Origin: Delphinus delphis | Lineage: Eukaryota > Chordata > Mammalia > Artiodactyla > Delphinidae | NCBI RefSeq assembly: GCF_949987515.2 | Contig: NC_082684.1 | Span: 15,491,701 to 15,555,700 of the forward strand | Direction: 5' to 3' | DNA length: 64,000 nucleotides | Part shown: positions 59,530 to 64,000 of the stretch, in pieces | Numbering within the stretch: the stretch's first letter is position 1 | Layout: every line of letters begins with the position of its first letter | Position numbers and translations under genes: made by a program | Notes under the pieces: generated by a model | Told to the model about the DNA's origin: nothing | Database searches by the model: none | What the model saw: only the letters and a program-made list of their open reading frames with translations

Positions 59530-60790
59530 TGATTGAATACCTGCTGTGTGCTCATTATTGTTCGAGGCGCTTAGGGTATAATATGAAGAAAAAGGGGAAT
59601 CCTCTGTCCTAATGAAGTACACATTCTAGTGGAGGAGAGTAAGATAATAAGTGCACGATAGTAATTTTAGACAGTGATAACTACATATAAAATAGGGTAA
59701 TGGAGTAGAATATGTTAGGATGACTAGGAAGGTTTCTCTAAGCAAGTTACATTGACCTGAAGCATGAATGATATGAACGACGCAAGATTTGGGAGATCAT
59801 TCTAGACAAAGACCTTGCGAGTATAATGAGTTTGGCCTTTTCAAGGGACAGAAAGGCCGGTGTGGCTGGAGTGTGGTGAACAAAAGGGAGAATAGTAGAA
59901 ATTGAGGTTTGAGAAGTAGGTGAGGGTATATCTTGTAGAGCCTTGTAAGTGCCAAGTTAGATAGTTTGGATTTTAGTCTAATTGTAATAGGAAGCTGTTG
60001 GGGGATTTTAACTAGGTGAAATTTATATTCTTTTAAAAGATCACTCTGGCTATGTTAAGAAGACCCTAAAGGGGAGCAATAGAGGAAGAAGGGCAGGTGG
60101 CTCAGATTAGGGTTGTAGCAGAGAAGATGAGGGTGATGATAGAGTCAATAGGACAGGCTAATAGAATGTGTGTGATGAATAATAAGAAAGAGAGAGGTGG
60201 TGAGAATTAAATTTAGATTCTTGGTCTGAGCAACTGAGCGGATAGTGATGCCATTTACTAAGATGAGAAGTGGATTGGGGGGTAATTAAGGAGGAAAAAA
60301 ATGCTGGATGTGTTAAATGTGAGTTGCCCATGACACATCTGTTGCTGTTGGCTGGAGATATAGATTTGGGTGTTATCACTATATATGTGCTTTTAAAGTC
60401 ATGGGATTGGATGAAATCAGCTGGGAAAGGAAGGGAAGACAGCCAAGACAAGGCCCTCAGACACTTTCGCATTGAGAGGTTGGGTGTGGAAGATAGGGCC
60501 TAGCAAACGAGACAGAGAAGGGTGGGTTAATAGATTATGGAATCAGGAAAGCCTAGAGAAGAAAGTGTTTCTAAAAAGGAAAGAGTGGTCATTTGTGTTA
60601 AATACCGTTGAAAAGTGTTGGAAAATAAGGACATACAGTTGACCATTAGATTTGACAGGGTCACACATGACCTTGAAAACAACTATTTTAGTGAAGGAGA
60701 AGTGGTGGAAGCTTAGTTGGAATATGTGGAGAAAGTAAAGGGAGTGGAAAAATTGAGACAACTCTTTTGAGGCGTTTTACTGTGAAGGGT
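59530..60790 (-). mobile_element. Long L2 copy
   Basis: Reverse-complement L2 from the 3' end ('gaatacctgctgtgtgctca') through 'gccttgtaagtgccaagtta', 'agatcactctggctatgtta', 'ccatttactaagatgagaag' and 'ttgaccattagatttgacag' to 'gacaactcttttgagg' near 60770. No intact frame. Confidence 0.75.
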
Positions 60791-61914
60791 CAAGGGAGTG
60801 TTTTTCACTAAGTATATTTGAGTGTTAATAGGAATGACTCAGTAGTGCGGAAGCAATAATTCCAGAAAACATAGCTCTAGGAATAAAGTAAATAAGTTTC
60901 CTTTACTTGAAAGTAAAGAGAACGGGATCCAGAGCACAAGTGCAGAGTGTGTGGGTTAGAGACGTTTCTTCCATTTTACAAGAGGGAGGGCAGAGTCAGC
61001 TGTAACTGTTGCACTTAGGTTAGTGAATTTGTTGAGGGCAAAGTAATCTTCTCTAATTCCATCTATATTTATTCATTGAGTACAAGGCAGCTTTATCAGC
61101 TGCAAAGGAGGAAGTTGATGGTGGAGGACTGTGCTCATGAGGAGCTTGGAGGTTGAGAGGAAAACACAAAATTTATCAGCTAAGGGTTTAAAAGGACTAT
61201 GTTACAGTGTAAAAATGCACATTTAAGATTTGTGAGCATAAATTTAAAGAAACTGATGCACAATTGTGTATAAGAAGGGAAATATATGAAAATAACTGTC
61301 TTGAAGGAGACAGCCCCCTTTATGTTTGTTTATTGTGTTACTACTTTATAGTTATGATAAATTTAGAGATTAAATGCTTAAAATAACTTATGTGATTGTC
61401 AGATCTGATGACAGTGCTCTTACCTAATTTCTAATATTCAGGAATAGTAATAGGAAAAGGAACTTAAAAGGAATCTGTTCTTTCCATGTATTTCAAATGA
61501 TGATGTCACAATATGGATGGGTAGTCACCTACGTTTTAGGCTAGGAATACGCCTTGAAATGGTTACTTCTACCATCTTTCTCCCAAATCAATCTGTAGCA
61601 TTGTTGAGTACCCCATATGTTCTGCAATTTAGTAGGCAATATGTGGGATAAAACTTAACTCTAATATATTAAGTTAGCTTCAAGATTTTTGGAAAAACAC
61701 TCCTGCTTTCTTTCTCATTAAGAAACTTGGAGCTATCAGAAGAGAACTTTCAGATTCCCCCCATCCATCAGCAATACATGCAGCTCCTTCCTCACATTAA
61801 TCCCTCTACTTGTGCACAAATCCCACCCTTTTTTCCCTGTTCCAGAAATTCTCTCTGTCTCCTGTATCAATGTTTTTGATGATTTTTCTACTGGATGATT
61901 TCTGTGAGCATATA
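60791..61914. other. Intronic, unassigned
   Basis: No exon or confident repeat was recognised. Confidence 0.4.
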
Positions 61915-62165
61915 AAATATGCTCAAAAAATAGTCTTTTCAACAAGTAATGTTGAAAACAGTTAAATATCCATATGTGGAACAAAGTGAACCTTAGCTAT
62001 ATTTCACCATATACAGAATTTAACTCAAATTGAGCCATATATCTTAAATGTAAAAGCTAACACTATAATATTTCTGAGAAGAAGTATAGGAAATAGGGCA
62101 TAAAAAGTGTGACTTCCAGAAAGGAAAATTATGAATTGAGCCTCATTAAATTTAAAACTTTTCAA
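61915..62165 (+). mobile_element. Old L1 ORF2 fragment
   Basis: 'gaacaaagtgaaccttagct', 'gccatatatcttaaatgtaa' and 'aaattatgaattgagcctca' correspond to L1 ORF2 C-terminal sequence. Strongly diverged. Confidence 0.6.
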
Positions 62166-62617
62166 ACTTCCAGGTAACTGAGAACAGAGGCAGGTATGTA
62201 GTAACCTCACAGAATCTTTTCCCTAAACAATGCAGAATTCACTTCACAACTATGATGTTTCTATGCAAAACCCTAGTCTCACCATTATTTAAACAGAGAA
62301 TACCAAAACTGAAAAAATAACTATAAGTAAAAATAGAAAAACAAATTCCAACCACAGTTTCACAAGCTTTCTCCTCTCCACTGCTGGGCTTTACAGGGAG
62401 AAGCTTAACCTAAAAATCTGAAAAAATATCTGGACTGAATACTATAAGAATGAAGACAAAGATAACTGTAGATAATGCTATAATCTGGTTAGTAAAATTG
62501 TTTCTCACAGGGCTAGCAATTCTGAAACAGCTTTATATATACTAAAATTAAATAAATAAATAGACTTCAGATTATGAGAGCCTAATAAGCCTTCCACTCT
62601 TGGAGGAAGAAATTATA
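62166..62617. other. Intronic, unassigned
   Basis: No feature was recognised. Confidence 0.4.
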
Positions 62618-63079
62618 CAGGTATACTTCAGAGATACTGCAGGTTCAGTTCCAGACCACTGCTAAAGCGAAAACAGCAGCAGTTAGTCATACGAATTTTT
62701 TAGTTCCCAGTGCATATAAAAGTTATGTTTATACTATACTGTAGTCTAAGTCTGTGATAGCATGTGTCTAAAGAGACAATGTACATACCTTAATTTAAAA
62801 ATAATTTATTGCTAAAAACGCTAACCATTATCTGAGTCTTCAGTGAGTCATAGTAGTAATATCAAAGATTGCTGATCACAGACCACCATAACAAACATAT
62901 AATAATGAAAAAGTTTGAAATATTATGAGAATTGCCAAAATGTGATACAGAAACACAAAGAGAGCAAATGCTGTTGGAAAAATGGCACTGATAGACTTAA
63001 CACGATGCAGGGTTGCCACAGACCTTCAATGTGTAAAAAACGCACTATCGATGAAGCACAGTACAACAAGGTATGCCTG
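62618..63079 (-). mobile_element. Tigger1-derived MITE (TcMar-Tigger)
   Basis: Terminal inverted repeats start CAGGTATACTTC at 62618 and CAGGCATACCTT on the other strand at 63079. Each is flanked by a TA target dinucleotide (62616-62617 and 63080-63081). The - strand reads like the Tigger1 5' end ('ggttgccacagacc', 'ccatttttccaacagcattt' equivalents). At 462 bp with no transposase, it is a non-autonomous derivative. Confidence 0.85.
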
Positions 63080-63115
63080 TAAATAAGGAAAGAACCTTAT
63101 TTACAGGCATACCTT
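63068..63115. repeat. Perfect 21-bp inverted repeat, 6-base loop
   Basis: The Tigger right terminal inverted repeat and its flank (63068-63088) are followed, after the loop aaagaa (63089-63094), by their exact reverse complement (63095-63115). Pairing stops cleanly on both sides. Confidence 0.95.
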
Positions 63116-63156
63116 ATTAAATGAACCCTGTGGTTTTGGATTAAAATCGGAGGTAT

Positions 63157-64000
63157 TGAGATATCATCTCACAGCGGTCAGAATGGCCATCATCAAAAAA
63201 TCTACAAACAATAAATGCTGGAGAGGGTGTGGATAAAAGGGAACCCTCTTGCACTGTTGGTGCAAATGTAACTTGATACAACCACAATGGAGAACAGTAT
63301 GGAGGTTCCTTAAAAAACTAAAAATGGAACTACCATACGACCCAGCAATCCCACTACTGGGCATATACCCTGAGAAAACCATAATTCAAAAAGAGTCATG
63401 TACCAAAATGTTAATTGCAGCTCTATTTACAATAGCTAGGACATGGAAGCAACCTAAGTGTCCATCAACAGATGAACGGATAAAGAAGATGTGGCACATA
63501 TATACAATGGAATATTACTCAGCTATAAAAAGGAACAAAACTGAGTTATTTGTAGTGAGGTGGATGGACCTAGAGACTGTCATACAGAGTGAAGTAAGTC
63601 AGAAAGAGAAAAACGAATACCGTATGCTAACACATATATATGGAATCTAAAAGAAAAAAAATGGTCGGAAGAACCTAGGGGCGAGATGGGAATAAAGATG
63701 CAGACCTGCTAGAGAATGGACTTGAGGATATGGGGAGGGTGAAGGGTAAGCTGGGACAAAATGAGAGAGTGGCATGGACATATATACACTACCAAATGTA
63801 AAATAGATAGCTAGTGGGAAGTAGCCGCATAGCACAGGGAGGTTAGCTCCGTGCTTTGTGACCACCTAGAGGGGTGGGATACGGAGGGTGGGAGGGAGGG
63901 AGACGCAAGAGGGAAGAGAAATGGGGACATATGTGTATGTATAACTGATTCACTTTGTTACAAAGCAGAAACTAACACATCATTGTAAAGCAATTATACT
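63157..64000 (+). mobile_element. 5'-truncated LINE-1, cut by right window edge
   Basis: The ORF2 tail starts abruptly at about 63157 ('gagatatcatctcacagcgg'). ORF2 ends at 63650 and the 3' UTR, with its G-rich tract (about 63870-63905), runs to the edge just before the expected AATAAA. Its 3' UTR is close to that of the L1 at 1-3208, so it is probably the same subfamily. Confidence 0.93.
63158..63650 (+). pseudogene. L1 ORF2 C-terminal remnant
   Basis: This holds the last about 160 codons of ORF2, ending THIYGI and TAA at 63648-63650. One in-frame nonsense codon (TAA at 63234-63236, where the related copy has a glutamate codon) lies in the cysteine-rich segment. The remaining 3' frame is open. 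It has no RT domain, so it cannot be functional. Confidence 0.9.

Overview
The window is nuclear DNA of a mammal, almost certainly a cetacean (whale or dolphin). The evidence is nine copies of tRNA-Glu-derived SINEs of the CHR type, recognisable by the conserved 'cttccctggtggcgcagtgg' head, together with cetartiodactyl-type LINE-1 (L1) and an artiodactyl-like Tigger1 element. Older pan-mammalian repeats (L2, MIR, MER5, MLT1, old L1M/L1MB) fill much of the rest. There is no prokaryotic, organellar or CRISPR-like content.

Only one host gene can be supported: the first coding exon of EML5 (37422-37618, + strand). It lies in a CpG island (about 36590-37670) with GC boxes and a (CCG)8 tract in the 5' leader. 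Its splice donor is intact. The remaining 26 kb to the right edge appears to be EML5 intron 1, because no second EML5 exon was seen. The 36 kb to the left is intergenic and repeat-rich. From the mammalian gene order known to me, TTC8 may lie beyond the left edge, but nothing in the window shows it.

Layout. 1-3208: 3' part of an L1 with an uninterrupted ORF2 frame of at least 943 codons, still open at the window edge. 3.5-14 kb: L2/MIR/MER5 background with a short L1 (5437-6224) and a SINE followed by an (AT)n run. 14-22 kb: old L1M fragments and two CHR SINEs. 22469-29627: full-length but decayed L1 in + orientation. 29.7-36 kb: MLT1 LTR, three SINEs and a likely ERV LTR. 36.6-37.7 kb: EML5 promoter and exon 1. 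38-47 kb: intron with L2, MER5 cluster and hairpins. 47145-59205: one old L1MB-type copy on the - strand, split by a short L1, a half-L1-like element with a tandem-repeat 5' region, a solo LTR and a full-length L1 that itself carries a SINE. 59.5-62.6 kb: L2 and old L1. 62618-63079: Tigger1-derived MITE ending in a perfect 21-bp hairpin. 63157-64000: another L1 3' end, cut by the window edge.

I did not find a convincing new biological system. The most unusual items are the long open L1 ORF2, the half-L1-like element with a roughly 70-bp repeat array, the multi-level nested insertion, extra sequence at the 5' end of the 22.5-kb L1, and the Tigger-end hairpin. Target-site duplications (TSDs) were read directly by eye. 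Repeat family names are from memory of consensus sequences and need a RepeatMasker check.
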